A stretch of DNA of 64,000 bases from Clostridium tertium (GCF_017873245.1 NZ_JAGGJY010000002.1:1-64000); one strand, 5' to 3'. Positions 25,284 through 34,734 are shown, counted from the first letter of the stretch. Notes: generated by a model from the letters alone, not told the origin. Numbers and translations are program-made.

Positions 25284-25312
25284 TTCACTAGTTACTTCTA
25301 TTATATTATAAT
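25284..25312 (+). promoter_or_regulatory. Probable sigma-A promoter of the threonine aldolase gene
   Basis: TTCACT (25284-25289), 17 bases, TATAAT (25307-25312). The -10 is perfect and the -35 matches four of six. It lies 45 bases before the TTG start. Confidence 0.5.
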
Positions 25313-25356
25313 AGTGTTAATAATTGTTATAAATTTATGTAAACGAGGTGCTTTAA

Positions 25357-26403
25357 TTGAAAAACTTTATAGATTTAAGAAGTGATACTGTAACTAAACA
25401 ACCAGATTTTATGAAGGAAGCTATGTTTAATGCTGAAGTCGGTGATGACGTTTATGGAGATGATCCTACAGTTATAAAACTTGAAACTCTTGCTGCAGAA
25501 ATAGTAGGTAAAGAAGCTGCTCTTTTTGTTCCAAGTGGTACTTTTGGCAATCAACTTGCTTTATTTACTCATTGCAAAAGAGGTAGTGAGGTAATTATAG
25601 CTGATTCTAATCATATAGTTGCTCATGAAGTTGGGGCAAGCTCTGTAATTGCTGGTGTACAATTAAGGACTATAGATTCCCCAAATGGTATTATAAGCTC
25701 AGATCAAATTGAAAAAAGAATTCGTTTTGAAGATGATGATATACACTTTCCTTCTACATCTTTAATTTGTATTGAAAATGCTCACTCAAGTGGTAATATA
25801 TTAACTCTTGAAAATATGGAGGAGGTGTTTAATGCAGCCCAAAAATATAATCTTCCTATTCACCTAGATGGTGCAAGAATATTTAATGCATCTACATCCC
25901 TTGGAGTTGATGTAAAAGAAGTCACTAAATATTGTGATTCTGTTATGTTTTGCTTATCAAAAGGATTATGTGCCCCTGTTGGTTCAATTTTAGCTGGAAG
26001 TAAAGATTTTATAGCTAAAGCTAGAAAAAAGAGAAAGCTTATGGGTGGTGGTCTAAGACAAGCTGGTTTCCTTGCAGCTGCAGGAATTGTTGCACTAAAT
26101 GATATGTCTAAAAGATTAGAAGAAGACCATGAAAATGCTAAATTGTTAGCTTATGAATTAAATAAAATACCAGAGCTTAATGTTAATTTAGATAATGTTA
26201 AGATAAATATGGTATTCTTCAGTTTTAAAGATTCTAATATAGACACTAAAGCGTTAGTAAAATACTTTTTAGATAATAATATTAAGATAAATGATGTTGA
26301 AAATGGTCAAATTAGATTTGTAACTCATTACTGGATTACTAAAGAAGACATATTAAAAATAGTTAATACATTAAAAGAATTTTTAAATAAATACAAAAAT
26401 TAA
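25357..26403 (+). CDS. ltaE: Low-specificity L-threonine aldolase
   Basis: A 348-residue PLP enzyme of the beta-eliminating lyase family that cleaves threonine or allo-threonine to glycine and acetaldehyde. It starts FIDLRSDTVTKQPDFMKEAM, has VGDDVYGDDPT, HLDGARIFNA near residue 172 (PLP-pyridine Asp) and the PLP Lys in FCLSKGLCAPVGS near 199. Its length is normal for the family. The start codon is TTG, placed by CGAGGTG six bases upstream; no ATG is available nearby. It is monocistronic, with its own promoter and a strong terminator. Confidence 0.92.
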   Translation: MKNFIDLRSDTVTKQPDFMKEAMFNAEVGDDVYGDDPTVIKLETLAAEIVGKEAALFVPSGTFGNQLALFTHCKRGSEVIIADSNHIVAHEVGASSVIAGVQLRTIDSPNGIISSDQIEKRIRFEDDDIHFPSTSLICIENAHSSGNILTLENMEEVFNAAQKYNLPIHLDGARIFNASTSLGVDVKEVTKYCDSVMFCLSKGLCAPVGSILAGSKDFIAKARKKRKLMGGGLRQAGFLAAAGIVALNDMSKRLEEDHENAKLLAYELNKIPELNVNLDNVKINMVFFSFKDSNIDTKALVKYFLDNNIKINDVENGQIRFVTHYWITKEDILKIVNTLKEFLNKYKN

Positions 26404-26435
26404 TATTATTATAAATATGACTTTCCTACAATAAA

Positions 26436-26487
26436 AAATGACAGTAGTTAGTTTTATGTAAATGAAAAACTAACTACTGTTTTTTAT
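26436..26487 (+). terminator. Terminator of threonine aldolase (shared stem family)
   Basis: ACAGTAGTTAGTTTT (26441-26455) pairs with AAAACTAACTACTGT (26466-26480) and is followed by six T. The 13-base stem CAGTAGTTAGTTT recurs at 56748-56785 with the T run on the opposite strand. Confidence 0.88.
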
Positions 26488-26622
26488 ATTTACAGATTGT
26501 TGTTTTAAAATAGTTGATATTTTAAAATCATTTTTACTAAAGCTATAGTTCGTATATCTAATTTATTAAAAGCGTCCTTAAAATAATTTATTTCAATCTC
26601 AACATATTTGTAAAATATTTAA

Positions 26623-27264
26623 TTATTTTATATATTTTAATTCTAATTCTTCTATATAATCTTTAAATTCTTTTAAGTTAATTTTCTTATTTTCTATTAA
26701 GTATATATAATCCAATATCTTTGGATGGAAGCTTAAATTTAATAACTCTTTACAAAAAGCATGTGCTGCTATTTCTCTTGTTTTTAGTATCGTCGCTTTT
26801 CTTTTAATTGGACCTAAAAAAATTACATCTATCTCATCTAATAAATAATTAGTATTTTCTTCATTTTTGAACTCTAAAAAATGATAGAATTCATGAGCTA
26901 AATGAATATTATATACTTCCTGCTTTGATATATTGAATCCATACTTTTTTAATGTTCCTATTATTTGATCCATAGAATTTTTATATATTATTATTTGTTT
27001 TTCCTTTTTATCAAAAGTTATTTCTCCTCTAATATCTAAACTTTTAGATTTAGAATTATCCTTTATTAATACATTCACTTTATTACTCTTTAAAAGTGAT
27101 TCTATCTCTTCATCTTTATATTTACTTGCAATATTTTTTCCTATTCTATTAGCTTCATTAATATAGTACTTTATCTTTTCTTTAGGTATCTTATGAAACA
27201 AACTATCTTCTTTAAGTTCTAATAAAGCTAATATTTCATCAGTCAAAAAATATAAGTTTTTCAT
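26623..27264 (-). CDS. Uncharacterised protein with an HExxH metallopeptidase-like motif
   Basis: A 213-residue soluble protein. A zincin-type motif, HLAHEFYHFLE, lies near residue 138, followed about 38 residues on by REIAAHAFCKELL, whose Glu or His could be the third ligand as in small ImmA/IrrE-like or unassigned metallopeptidases. The N-terminal part is helical (EKIKYYINEANRIGKNIASKY), with a beta segment before the motif. ATG 27264 follows TTAGGAGTGATTAT; the track of codons upstream overlaps the preceding gene. It starts 10 bases after the hydantoinase A stop, so it is co-transcribed as last gene of the cluster. Target and activity are unproven. Confidence 0.65.
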   Translation of the reverse strand: MKNLYFLTDEILALLELKEDSLFHKIPKEKIKYYINEANRIGKNIASKYKDEEIESLLKSNKVNVLIKDNSKSKSLDIRGEITFDKKEKQIIIYKNSMDQIIGTLKKYGFNISKQEVYNIHLAHEFYHFLEFKNEENTNYLLDEIDVIFLGPIKRKATILKTREIAAHAFCKELLNLSFHPKILDYIYLIENKKINLKEFKDYIEELELKYIK

Positions 27265-27274
27265 ATAATCACTC

Positions 27275-29422
27275 CTAAATTTCTTGAGTTGCCAATATTC
27301 CAATCTTTGTATCTTCATCTAAAAGTTCTATTTCAAGATTTGTTAATGTCAATAGCTGCTCTTTACTAATAACTCCTGATAGATCAATAAGCTTTTGTTT
27401 AAATATTACATATATCTTTGGAAGTTGTGCCCCCGCATCTGTGAATAATGTATTTTCATCTATAAAATTATTGTAAGTTTTATATAGTTCTTTCTTTGTA
27501 CAAAATAGTAATTTACCTTTATCTTTTTGTAATCTTATGACACCATCTTCATCAAGAATTCTTATTTTTTCTTTTTTGCTACATATTAATCCAAATAGCT
27601 TTTTTGTAGTTTCAATACACTTAAATATACTCCATCTTCCTGTTTCTCCAATAAGCTTAACATTTTCTTTAGATACTCCAGTTGAATTGCATACTACATT
27701 TATTAGTTCATCCGTTGACTTTTTTTCAGCACCAAGCTCTTTAGTCCTAAGCTCTGTTGCTCCTGTTGCTGATGCTCTTAAAATATTCTTTTTAGCATCA
27801 ACATCTACAGTAATTTCTACTGTATCAGGGTTTGCCCCAGATTTCACAACTGCTTCAAATACATCCATTCTGATTTTTTTTATATCTTGCTCTGTAGGAT
27901 TTATAACACTTCTCTCTATTTGCTCCCTAACTAATGCTAAAGCAACTCCTATTGTAGAAATATATGGTGCATTCTTAGCGATATTAAATTTCACACCCAT
28001 AACTTCTGAAAGATATGGAGTTACTATAGATGCTGACCCTCCACCTCCAACAAGTCTTATTATAGCTTTGTTTAATTTATATTCTAAAATCAGCTCATCA
28101 ACTACCTTCTTCACTTTTCCTATAGCTATATCCATAACAGTCTTTGCAGTTTCCTCTATAGACATATTAACTTCTTTAGCTAATACTTCCCAAGCTTTTC
28201 TTCCTTCTTCTATATTTCCTCTTGCATAGTCATCTTCATTTACATAACCTAAAATATTTGCTGCCCCTGCTAAAGTCAATGCAAAACTTTTCCCTTCATC
28301 ACAATTAATAGCTACATAATTACATTTATCCTCGGGTCTTGGAGATATATAAATTAATTGTGGATTTGATATTTCATTTATACCTGCAAATATTTCATAT
28401 TCTTTTTCTGCTATATGTGCACTTCTAGGTCCTACATCTACTATTTTATTATTTTCAACAACAATCATACTTCCACCTGCAACACCAAGTGTTCTAACAT
28501 CTAAAGATTTCAAATAAAGTTTATGTCCTCCAACTTGAGAATTCTTAATCATTACTTTTCCATCTTTTATTACAGATATATCTGTAGAAGTACCTCCAAC
28601 TTCAAAAAATATTCCATCTGAAACTTTTTCATACATCAATGCGCCTGCAACACCAGCTGCTAAACCTGATAGCATTGTTAAAATTGGTCTTTTTCTAACT
28701 TCATCAATGGTCATAACTCCGCCATCACATCTCATTATCATAAGTGGCTTTTTTATATTCGCATTTTTCACTGAAGTTTCTGTCATATTTGCAGTTTCCA
28801 TCATTTTAGGAATTAATGCTCCATTTACCACTGCAGTTCTAGTTCTTGCTCTTAATCCATATAGCTGTGATATTTCATATCCCCCAGTAGCATATATACC
28901 ATTATTTAATGATTGTTCTATAACAATTTTTTCATTTTCTGGATTATCAACTGAATAACTTTCTGATGCCACAATCACCTCTGATCCAGTATCTTTAAGC
29001 TGTCTTATAGCTTCTCCTATAGACTTTTGCGATATATTTCCAGAGTCTATATATCTATGTTCTGTATATAAATATTTTCCTGGTGATAGCTCTATATTAT
29101 TAACTTTAGTTTCATTTTTAGCTCTTTCACCTTCTATTCCTTTTCCCATTCCAATTATACCAACCTTTGCAACATCACCTTCTAATAAGGCATTAGTTGC
29201 TTGAGTTGTTCCATGAGCTATAAAAACTACATCATTAGGAGAAATATTATTTTCTTCTAGTACCTTTTTTATAACTTCTATTACCCCTTTTGCAACTCCT
29301 TCTTTTTCATGATGAGTTGTAGGTATTTTAGCTTTGCCTATTACTTCATAACTATTATTATCTATTACTACAGCATCTGTGAATGTTCCACCAACATCTA
29401 TTCCAATCCTTACCTTACCCAT
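27275..29422 (-). CDS. Hydantoinase A/oxoprolinase family protein
   Basis: A 715-residue member of the HyuA/5-oxoprolinase ATP-dependent family, which opens cyclic amides. The N-terminal actin-like fold starts VRIGIDVGGTFTDAVVID, followed by FIAHGTTQATNALLEGD near 75, TMLSGLAAGVAGAL near 265, FEVGGTSTDISVIKDG near 285 and RLVGGGGSASIVTPYLSE near 475. About 150 additional C-terminal residues follow the core. HyuA normally needs HyuB; no B subunit is in this window. The start is the ATG after AGGAGGGAAATATA. It follows the GntP-like permease by 87 bases in a probable catabolic operon. The substrate is unknown. Confidence 0.87.
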   Translation of the reverse strand: MGKVRIGIDVGGTFTDAVVIDNNSYEVIGKAKIPTTHHEKEGVAKGVIEVIKKVLEENNISPNDVVFIAHGTTQATNALLEGDVAKVGIIGMGKGIEGERAKNETKVNNIELSPGKYLYTEHRYIDSGNISQKSIGEAIRQLKDTGSEVIVASESYSVDNPENEKIVIEQSLNNGIYATGGYEISQLYGLRARTRTAVVNGALIPKMMETANMTETSVKNANIKKPLMIMRCDGGVMTIDEVRKRPILTMLSGLAAGVAGALMYEKVSDGIFFEVGGTSTDISVIKDGKVMIKNSQVGGHKLYLKSLDVRTLGVAGGSMIVVENNKIVDVGPRSAHIAEKEYEIFAGINEISNPQLIYISPRPEDKCNYVAINCDEGKSFALTLAGAANILGYVNEDDYARGNIEEGRKAWEVLAKEVNMSIEETAKTVMDIAIGKVKKVVDELILEYKLNKAIIRLVGGGGSASIVTPYLSEVMGVKFNIAKNAPYISTIGVALALVREQIERSVINPTEQDIKKIRMDVFEAVVKSGANPDTVEITVDVDAKKNILRASATGATELRTKELGAEKKSTDELINVVCNSTGVSKENVKLIGETGRWSIFKCIETTKKLFGLICSKKEKIRILDEDGVIRLQKDKGKLLFCTKKELYKTYNNFIDENTLFTDAGAQLPKIYVIFKQKLIDLSGVISKEQLLTLTNLEIELLDEDTKIGILATQEI

Positions 29423-29509
29423 TATATTTCCCTCCTGATGCATTTATCATTAAAGGTGCACCTATACGCACCTTTATTTTCTAAAATAGTATTCTTTATT
29501 TACATAATA

Positions 29510-30811
29510 TTAAAATATCACTAAAGCTGTATAAATTAATGATAAACATGTTATTATAACAGTATATGGAAGTGTAGATTTCAATACTGAGTTAACATCT
29601 ACTTTCGCAAAATCTGCAACGATTACATTATGAGTATTCGTTGGATCTGATATTCCTTGTACTACTCCTGTAGCTCTTAAAGCCATACCTATAGCTGCTG
29701 GACTTAATGTTCCTGCTGCAACCATAACATTTCCAATACCTGAACCCAATCCATATAAATTAAGAGGTCCTCTATACAATGCAAGTGGTGATGCTATAGT
29801 AAATATTATAATATATGGTATTGGAGAAGTAGGTAATATAGCTCCTATAAGTGGTTGCATTAATGCTATTGTTGCATTTGCTGATACACCATTTAATAAT
29901 ATACCAATTCCAATCATCAATCCGATTACTCCTGCTACATCTTGTATACCTTCTACAAGTGAGCTTGTTGCTATTTGTATTATTTGCGATGGTTTAGTAA
30001 CTAGAATTGTATATACTACTGAAATCAATAATGAAAGTTCCGCACTAAATTTAAAGAAGAATACTAATAATATTGGAAGTAATGGTGATATCAATGCAAA
30101 TACATTTACATCATCATGAGTCTTTGTTTCAAAATTACTATTTGGCATTGCCCATGTACTTCTCACACTCTTGCTTCTTACATTAATTAATATATAAGCT
30201 GCTGTTACTACAATAGATATTAAACCTAAAACTAATGAAGTAGATTTTACAAGCTCCATATCCATCCCTATTACATCAACATAAAATTGATAATTGGCAA
30301 CATTAAATAAACCTCCAAGTCCTAACCCCATAAGAAATGATCCTGCTGCAACCTTTGGTTTTATTCCTGCTGATAACATAAGCGGTATTACTATAGTTGC
30401 AACCATTATTACCGCTCCAGCTCCACCTAAAGCCGAAAACACTATTGCGCAAGCTGTTGTTAAAATAAATGCAATAGCTAAAGGCTTATCCCCTGCAAGC
30501 TCTGCTGCTTTTCTAATTATAGTATTCGATATACCTTGTTTTTGTATAACTTTTGCAAACATAGCTCCGAAAATAGCCGCCATCATAGTTCCTGCAAGCC
30601 TAGATGATCCTGCTCCTATTACGTGGGCCATCAGAGTTTGTCCACCTTCTTCTGTTGGAGTCATAAATGGAACTCCTGCAATAACCGCTATTATAATTCC
30701 TAGCAGTGGTAATGCTAAAAGCGTCGGCAACTTTTTAGCTATCATAAGTCCTGTAAACACAGCAAAAACTAATAATATAAGAATAACTTGAATATTTAAA
30801 ACTTCTCCCAT
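29510..30811 (-). CDS. GntP/CitM-like membrane permease
   Basis: A 433-residue, very hydrophobic transporter with about 11-12 membrane segments (ILILLVFAVFTGLMI, LALPLLGIIIAVIAGVPF, AIAFILTTACAIVFSALGGAG, YTVIITCLSLIYTALVIF). The Gly/Ala-rich patterns GGAGAVIMVATIVIPLMLSAGI and GSGIGNVMVAAG are typical of ion-coupled gluconate/carboxylate permeases. ATG 30811 follows GGGGAATGAAA at 7 bases; an ATG two codons upstream is too close to that site. It lies between the FAD oxidoreductase and hydantoinase A genes, so it probably imports the substrate of the cluster, likely an organic acid. Confidence 0.8.
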   Translation of the reverse strand: MGEVLNIQVILILLVFAVFTGLMIAKKLPTLLALPLLGIIIAVIAGVPFMTPTEEGGQTLMAHVIGAGSSRLAGTMMAAIFGAMFAKVIQKQGISNTIIRKAAELAGDKPLAIAFILTTACAIVFSALGGAGAVIMVATIVIPLMLSAGIKPKVAAGSFLMGLGLGGLFNVANYQFYVDVIGMDMELVKSTSLVLGLISIVVTAAYILINVRSKSVRSTWAMPNSNFETKTHDDVNVFALISPLLPILLVFFFKFSAELSLLISVVYTILVTKPSQIIQIATSSLVEGIQDVAGVIGLMIGIGILLNGVSANATIALMQPLIGAILPTSPIPYIIIFTIASPLALYRGPLNLYGLGSGIGNVMVAAGTLSPAAIGMALRATGVVQGISDPTNTHNVIVADFAKVDVNSVLKSTLPYTVIITCLSLIYTALVIF

Positions 30812-30977
30812 TTTCATTCCCCTTTTTAATATTATTTTTATAATTGCACTTTAATAATTTAGGTTTAGTAAATTTAAAGTTAAAATTTATGTCATGAGTT
30901 CTTATAAATTATTTTATATTAATTCATTTATCACATCCCTACAATTGATAATTTATTAAATAGTTTAGCAAATTATT

Positions 30978-32336
30978 TTATTCAATAACTTGATTACTTT
31001 TTAACAACTCTACTTTAAGCTCCTCATAACTTAATTCTCTAAAATCTTTTTTAAATTTAAAACAAATTTTAGCTGCTATTCCAGCTGCTTGCCCTAAAGC
31101 CATGCATATTGGAGAAACTCTCATGGATGCTAATGCTTCATGAGTTGTACTTATTGCTCTGCCTGTAACAATTAAATTGTTAATTTCTTTGGGCAATAAT
31201 GCTCGATATGGTATTCCGTAATAGTCACCAATTTTCATTTCCATAAGATCTAATTCCTTACCATCTGGATCATGAATATCTATAGGCCAACTTCCAAGCG
31301 CTATTGTATCTTCAAACATCTTTTTTGTAACAATATCCTTTTCGGTTAATTGATACTCTCCAACTAATCTTCTTGACTCTCTAACACCAATTTCATCTCC
31401 AGATTGAACTAATATTGCTTTTTTAAATCCTGGTATATATTTTTTCAAAAAGTTATATATTTCAATTACCTGTCTTCTACCTTCTATAGTAGCTTCAGAT
31501 AAATCAAAATCTCTGACTGAAATTTTATCTATAACTCTACTCATATTTATTGCAACTTCGCCTCTTCTATTTAGTTCAAAAAAAAGAACTCTATCTCTAT
31601 TTACAGTAAAATCACCATTTTTTGCAGCTTCTTTTATCTTTGAAAAAAATCCTGAAATTGCAACTCTTTTTGTATCTAACAGGCTTTTTATATTTTTACC
31701 TAATACAAACTCATCCTTATTGTCTTCAACATATTTAACCAATTCATCTATATCTACATTGCTTACTTTAAACATCATAGTCATAGGTTGACACTTACCA
31801 TCTTTTTCTCTACCTATATTCATTTCATTTCCAGAAAGATATGCTATTTCTCCATCACCGGTAGCATCAATATAGTATTTAGCATTTATCTCATATATCC
31901 CTGATCTAGTCTTTGCAAGTATTGAGTTTATATTTTTTTCATTAACTTCCACATCTAAGGCCTCTGTATGATATAAAACTTCTACTCCTGCTTCTAATAA
32001 ATATTCTTGAGCTATATACTTATAAACTTCTGTTTCTATAGGTGTCACTGTTGCTGCTACGCCAAGTGGATCTTCTATATGCCCTATTGTTCCTCCATTT
32101 TGTTTGACTCTCTCAATAAGTTCATTTGCATATCCCATTACTATTTGCTTTTTACCAGCATGGAAAGTCATAAGAGGAATAACTAAGGATTTAGTAGCAC
32201 ACCCACCTAAGTATCCACCTCTTTCTATTAAAATTACTTTATTCCCATTAGCAGCTGCTGCTTTTGCAGCTATAATACCTGAAGGCCCTCCGCCAATAAT
32301 CAAAATATCGCAACTTTTGCTTCCTTTAATCTTCAT
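30978..32336 (-). CDS. FAD-dependent oxidoreductase (FAD_oxidored family)
   Basis: A 452-residue flavoprotein. The ADP-binding fold is CDILIIGGGPSGIIAAKAAAANG near the N-terminus, then LIERGGYLGGCATKS, a GGxxxxC-type motif of the family found with carbohydrate-degradation genes. YYIDATGDGEIAYLSG is near 165, and the C-terminal flavin contact is NLIVTGRAISTTHEALASMRV. There is no signal peptide, so it is cytosolic. It starts behind AAGGAGGGAAGAT and overlaps the DUF4127 gene end by 11 bases, so the two are coupled. It probably oxidises an intermediate of the cluster's unknown pathway. Confidence 0.83.
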   Translation of the reverse strand: MKIKGSKSCDILIIGGGPSGIIAAKAAAANGNKVILIERGGYLGGCATKSLVIPLMTFHAGKKQIVMGYANELIERVKQNGGTIGHIEDPLGVAATVTPIETEVYKYIAQEYLLEAGVEVLYHTEALDVEVNEKNINSILAKTRSGIYEINAKYYIDATGDGEIAYLSGNEMNIGREKDGKCQPMTMMFKVSNVDIDELVKYVEDNKDEFVLGKNIKSLLDTKRVAISGFFSKIKEAAKNGDFTVNRDRVLFFELNRRGEVAINMSRVIDKISVRDFDLSEATIEGRRQVIEIYNFLKKYIPGFKKAILVQSGDEIGVRESRRLVGEYQLTEKDIVTKKMFEDTIALGSWPIDIHDPDGKELDLMEMKIGDYYGIPYRALLPKEINNLIVTGRAISTTHEALASMRVSPICMALGQAAGIAAKICFKFKKDFRELSYEELKVELLKSNQVIE

Positions 32337-33888
32337 ATCTTCCCTCCTTAAATTTGATATTAACCTCACATTCTACTTCAAATGTCCTATTCCATGGTAA
32401 TTTAGCCTTTACTATTACCTCTTCTATTTCTCCTTTAGCTTCTAAATAGCTAACTTTACTTTTATAAAAATAATCATTAGTCATTCTATTTAATGACTTT
32501 TCAACAAAAGAATCTATTTTTTCAACTCTTTTATTCATGTTAAAAATACTTAATCCTTCTTTTAATACTTCTTTATTTGTTTCATTTCTAATACTACTTT
32601 GATATATATAATCATCGCAATATCTCTCTATTAAAAATTTTAGACTCTCTAATGATTTTTTAAAATTTAGATTATTATTTGAATTTATATTTGAAATAAT
32701 ATTTCCATGAGCTATAGACGTTCCCATTGCATTTCCAGCCGTATTCCAAGCTCCATATGCTATTACTTTTAATAGTAAATTTTCTTCTTTTAATCTTTTT
32801 ATAAGATATTCATCCCCACCATTTGAAAAGGCTAAATCTGCAATTGATACTTTTTTACCTAAATTTATATAGTTCTTAATTCTACTTATAAAATTATCAA
32901 TTACTATTTTCTTATTATAGTTTTCTATAGTATCAGAGGCCATATCTATATAAGGAATATTAGGAGTAGTTACAGCCAGTATATAATCACATTCATCATA
33001 TTTATCCATAATCAAAGCATTAGTACTTTTTAAATGTTCATTTATATTAATTTTAAGTGATCTATCTTCAAACTTTGGAATACTATCTTCTGCTTCCTTG
33101 TCATCAAAATCCACATATACCTTAGGTCTAAATCCTCTTATATCGTTTACATAGCGACTAACAAGAATTTGTCCGATCTCATCAGCACCTGGATAAACAT
33201 ATATTCTATCTTCTAATTTATACTTATTTATTTTTTCATGGATTCTTTTGTGCTCTATTAAATGAAGTCCATATTTTGAGCAATCCTCTTGTGATAATAT
33301 TAAAAAATCAATTATCCCCTCTTTAACAAGCTCTATTGATTCCATATTAACTTTATGATTTCTTTCTCGTGTTCTTAAATAAGTGTTTAAAACATCTTGT
33401 GGTATTTCTGATTCTATTTGATTCAACTTATTTTTTAGACTCACTTCATTTAATGATTCTACTCTATATCTTAATTCATTATATTCATTTATTTTGCCCC
33501 ACCATATTTGACTTTCGTCATTTGAAACTGATATAGATAACCTCATAATATTTGAAAATGCATATATTTTTATTTCTTTATTTTCCTTTTTATAATCTTT
33601 TAAAAAGTTTAATATCTTTGTAGATTCTTCTAATGATTTTTTATCTGTTCTAGATGCTATTAGGCCTCCATAAATCAACATATCTAGAGATATTATTAAA
33701 GCATCACACTTTTCACTTTTAATCCACTCTTTTATTAATTCTACATTTCCTTCATTAAAAAAGCTCCCTAAGTTTTCTTTTTTGGGCACCTTAATCTCTA
33801 ATTCTGCTAAATTGGCTAATTGAATAACTACTTCTAAATTAACCGGTCTATCATCTAATGGGATATATAAGATTTTATTATTATTCAT
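32326..33888 (-). CDS. DUF4127 family protein
   Basis: A 520-residue protein of the DUF4127 type, recognised from its start NKILYIPLDDRPVNLEVVIQL, then ALIISLDMLIYGGLIASRT near 70, LILSQEDCSKYGLH near 205, VYPGADEIGQILVSR near 235 and ADLAFSNGGDEYLI near 355, with AYGAWNTAGNAMGTSIAHG near 385. The invariant DDRP, D/E-rich turns and HG suggest a metal-dependent enzyme, but no activity is established for the family that I know of. It has no signal peptide. It overlaps the preceding TIM-barrel gene by 8 bases and the next gene by 11, so it is tightly coupled in the operon. Confidence 0.85.
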   Translation of the reverse strand: MNNNKILYIPLDDRPVNLEVVIQLANLAELEIKVPKKENLGSFFNEGNVELIKEWIKSEKCDALIISLDMLIYGGLIASRTDKKSLEESTKILNFLKDYKKENKEIKIYAFSNIMRLSISVSNDESQIWWGKINEYNELRYRVESLNEVSLKNKLNQIESEIPQDVLNTYLRTRERNHKVNMESIELVKEGIIDFLILSQEDCSKYGLHLIEHKRIHEKINKYKLEDRIYVYPGADEIGQILVSRYVNDIRGFRPKVYVDFDDKEAEDSIPKFEDRSLKININEHLKSTNALIMDKYDECDYILAVTTPNIPYIDMASDTIENYNKKIVIDNFISRIKNYINLGKKVSIADLAFSNGGDEYLIKRLKEENLLLKVIAYGAWNTAGNAMGTSIAHGNIISNINSNNNLNFKKSLESLKFLIERYCDDYIYQSSIRNETNKEVLKEGLSIFNMNKRVEKIDSFVEKSLNRMTNDYFYKSKVSYLEAKGEIEEVIVKAKLPWNRTFEVECEVNIKFKEGRYED

Positions 33889-34594
33889 TTATAACCCTCT
33901 CACTATTAAAGTTGTCTATCATATTTCTATATTTCAATGTACTTTCATAAATTGAATCTTTTGTTTTACCAGTTACTATTGCTCCAATCATTATTGCATT
34001 AATACCCATTTCTTGTAATATTAGAACTTGTTCTGGTGTTATATTTCTTTGTGTTGGTATAACCATCGGCTTTGAGGTTGTACTACGAATTGATTGATAT
34101 TGTAATATTTCTCTTACTGTAAGCTCATCTCCATAAGTTTCTGGATCCATAATAGAGCATTCTAATACATCTATAGGTAATTCATCATAAGCTTTTACAT
34201 ATTCTAATTTATAATTATTATCTATTGCAACCATTCTATATATGTCTTTATTGAATATTAATGGATTCATATGCTTATCGTATAATGATATAAAACTAAA
34301 CCCTTCATTCATTATACCTTCAATTTCTTTCATTGGTATCTTATCATGACCTCCAGCTACAATTCCTATTGGTTTATCATACTCATTGCAAAGTGATACA
34401 ATTTTTTTAATTACTTCTAACTCTTCAGTTAAAGATCCAAATCTAGTTTTGCTAGCTCTATGTTCAACATTTATATGAATCTTTAACACATCTGCTCCTG
34501 CTAATAATGCTGCTTTTGCTAATTCTACATTATTTTCTGGAAGACTTACTATTAGTGATATTTCTTTTTCGTTCAAAATATTAATTAAATTCAT
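33881..34594 (-). CDS. TIM-barrel aldolase/epimerase-like protein
   Basis: A 237-residue protein with a (beta/alpha)8 pattern similar to phosphate-sugar aldolases and N-acetylmannosamine-6-phosphate 2-epimerase (NanE). Features include SLIVSLPENNVELAKAALLAGADVLKIH, of which ADVLKIHINVEHR resembles an active-site strand with Lys, PIGIVAGGHDKIP near 95, and INAIMIGAIVTG near 200 as a phosphate-loop-like end. I cannot name the reaction. It is the first gene of the six-gene unit, starting behind AAAGGAAGG, and overlaps DUF4127 by 8 bases. A TGAAA-N5-TTTCA palindrome lies about 70 bases upstream. Confidence 0.65.
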   Translation of the reverse strand: MNLINILNEKEISLIVSLPENNVELAKAALLAGADVLKIHINVEHRASKTRFGSLTEELEVIKKIVSLCNEYDKPIGIVAGGHDKIPMKEIEGIMNEGFSFISLYDKHMNPLIFNKDIYRMVAIDNNYKLEYVKAYDELPIDVLECSIMDPETYGDELTVREILQYQSIRSTTSKPMVIPTQRNITPEQVLILQEMGINAIMIGAIVTGKTKDSIYESTLKYRNMIDNFNSERVINE

Positions 34595-34663
34595 ACTATA
34601 CCTTCCTTTCTAAATTTCCTTAATACAATTCTATCATTATAAAAATACCAATTCAATACTTTT

Positions 34664-34678
34664 TGAAATATTTTTTCA
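34664..34678 (-). promoter_or_regulatory. Candidate operator ahead of the TIM-barrel/DUF4127 operon
   Basis: TGAAA-TATTT-TTTCA is an inverted repeat 70-84 bases before the ATG of the first gene. Related TGAAA..TTTC sequences occur at 38309-38322 and 38331-38347, near the RpiR gene. They could be RpiR-family binding sites, but runs of T and A make chance matches likely. Confidence 0.3.
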
Positions 34679-34699
34679 TTTTTTCAGAAAATTTTTTTC

Positions 34700-34734
34700 A
34701 AAAAGAGCTTGATTTTCATCAAGCTCTTTCATTT
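34700..34734 (-). terminator. Terminator of the LRR protein gene
   Basis: AAAGAGCTTGA (34702-34712) pairs with TCAAGCTCTTT (34719-34729) around a 6-base loop; on the minus strand it ends in a TTTTTGAAAAAAATTTT tract. It abuts the stop codon at 34735. Confidence 0.85.

Noticed and set aside
27537-28229. 230-codon plus-strand open frame inside the hydantoinase A gene
   Set aside because: It is antisense to strongly conserved HyuA motifs, has no ribosome binding site, and its composition (Ser/Thr/Ile/Phe-rich) is typical of reverse-strand shadow frames.
30294-30791. 165-codon plus-strand frame within the permease gene
   Set aside because: An antisense shadow of a Gly/Ala-rich transporter; the Pro/Ala/Ile-rich translation is an artefact of the opposite strand and lacks a start signal.
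32326-32336. Apparent frameshift between DUF4127 and the FAD oxidoreductase
   Set aside because: The 11-base overlap has a good ribosome binding site for the downstream ATG, and both proteins are complete at their ends; it is ordinary translational coupling.
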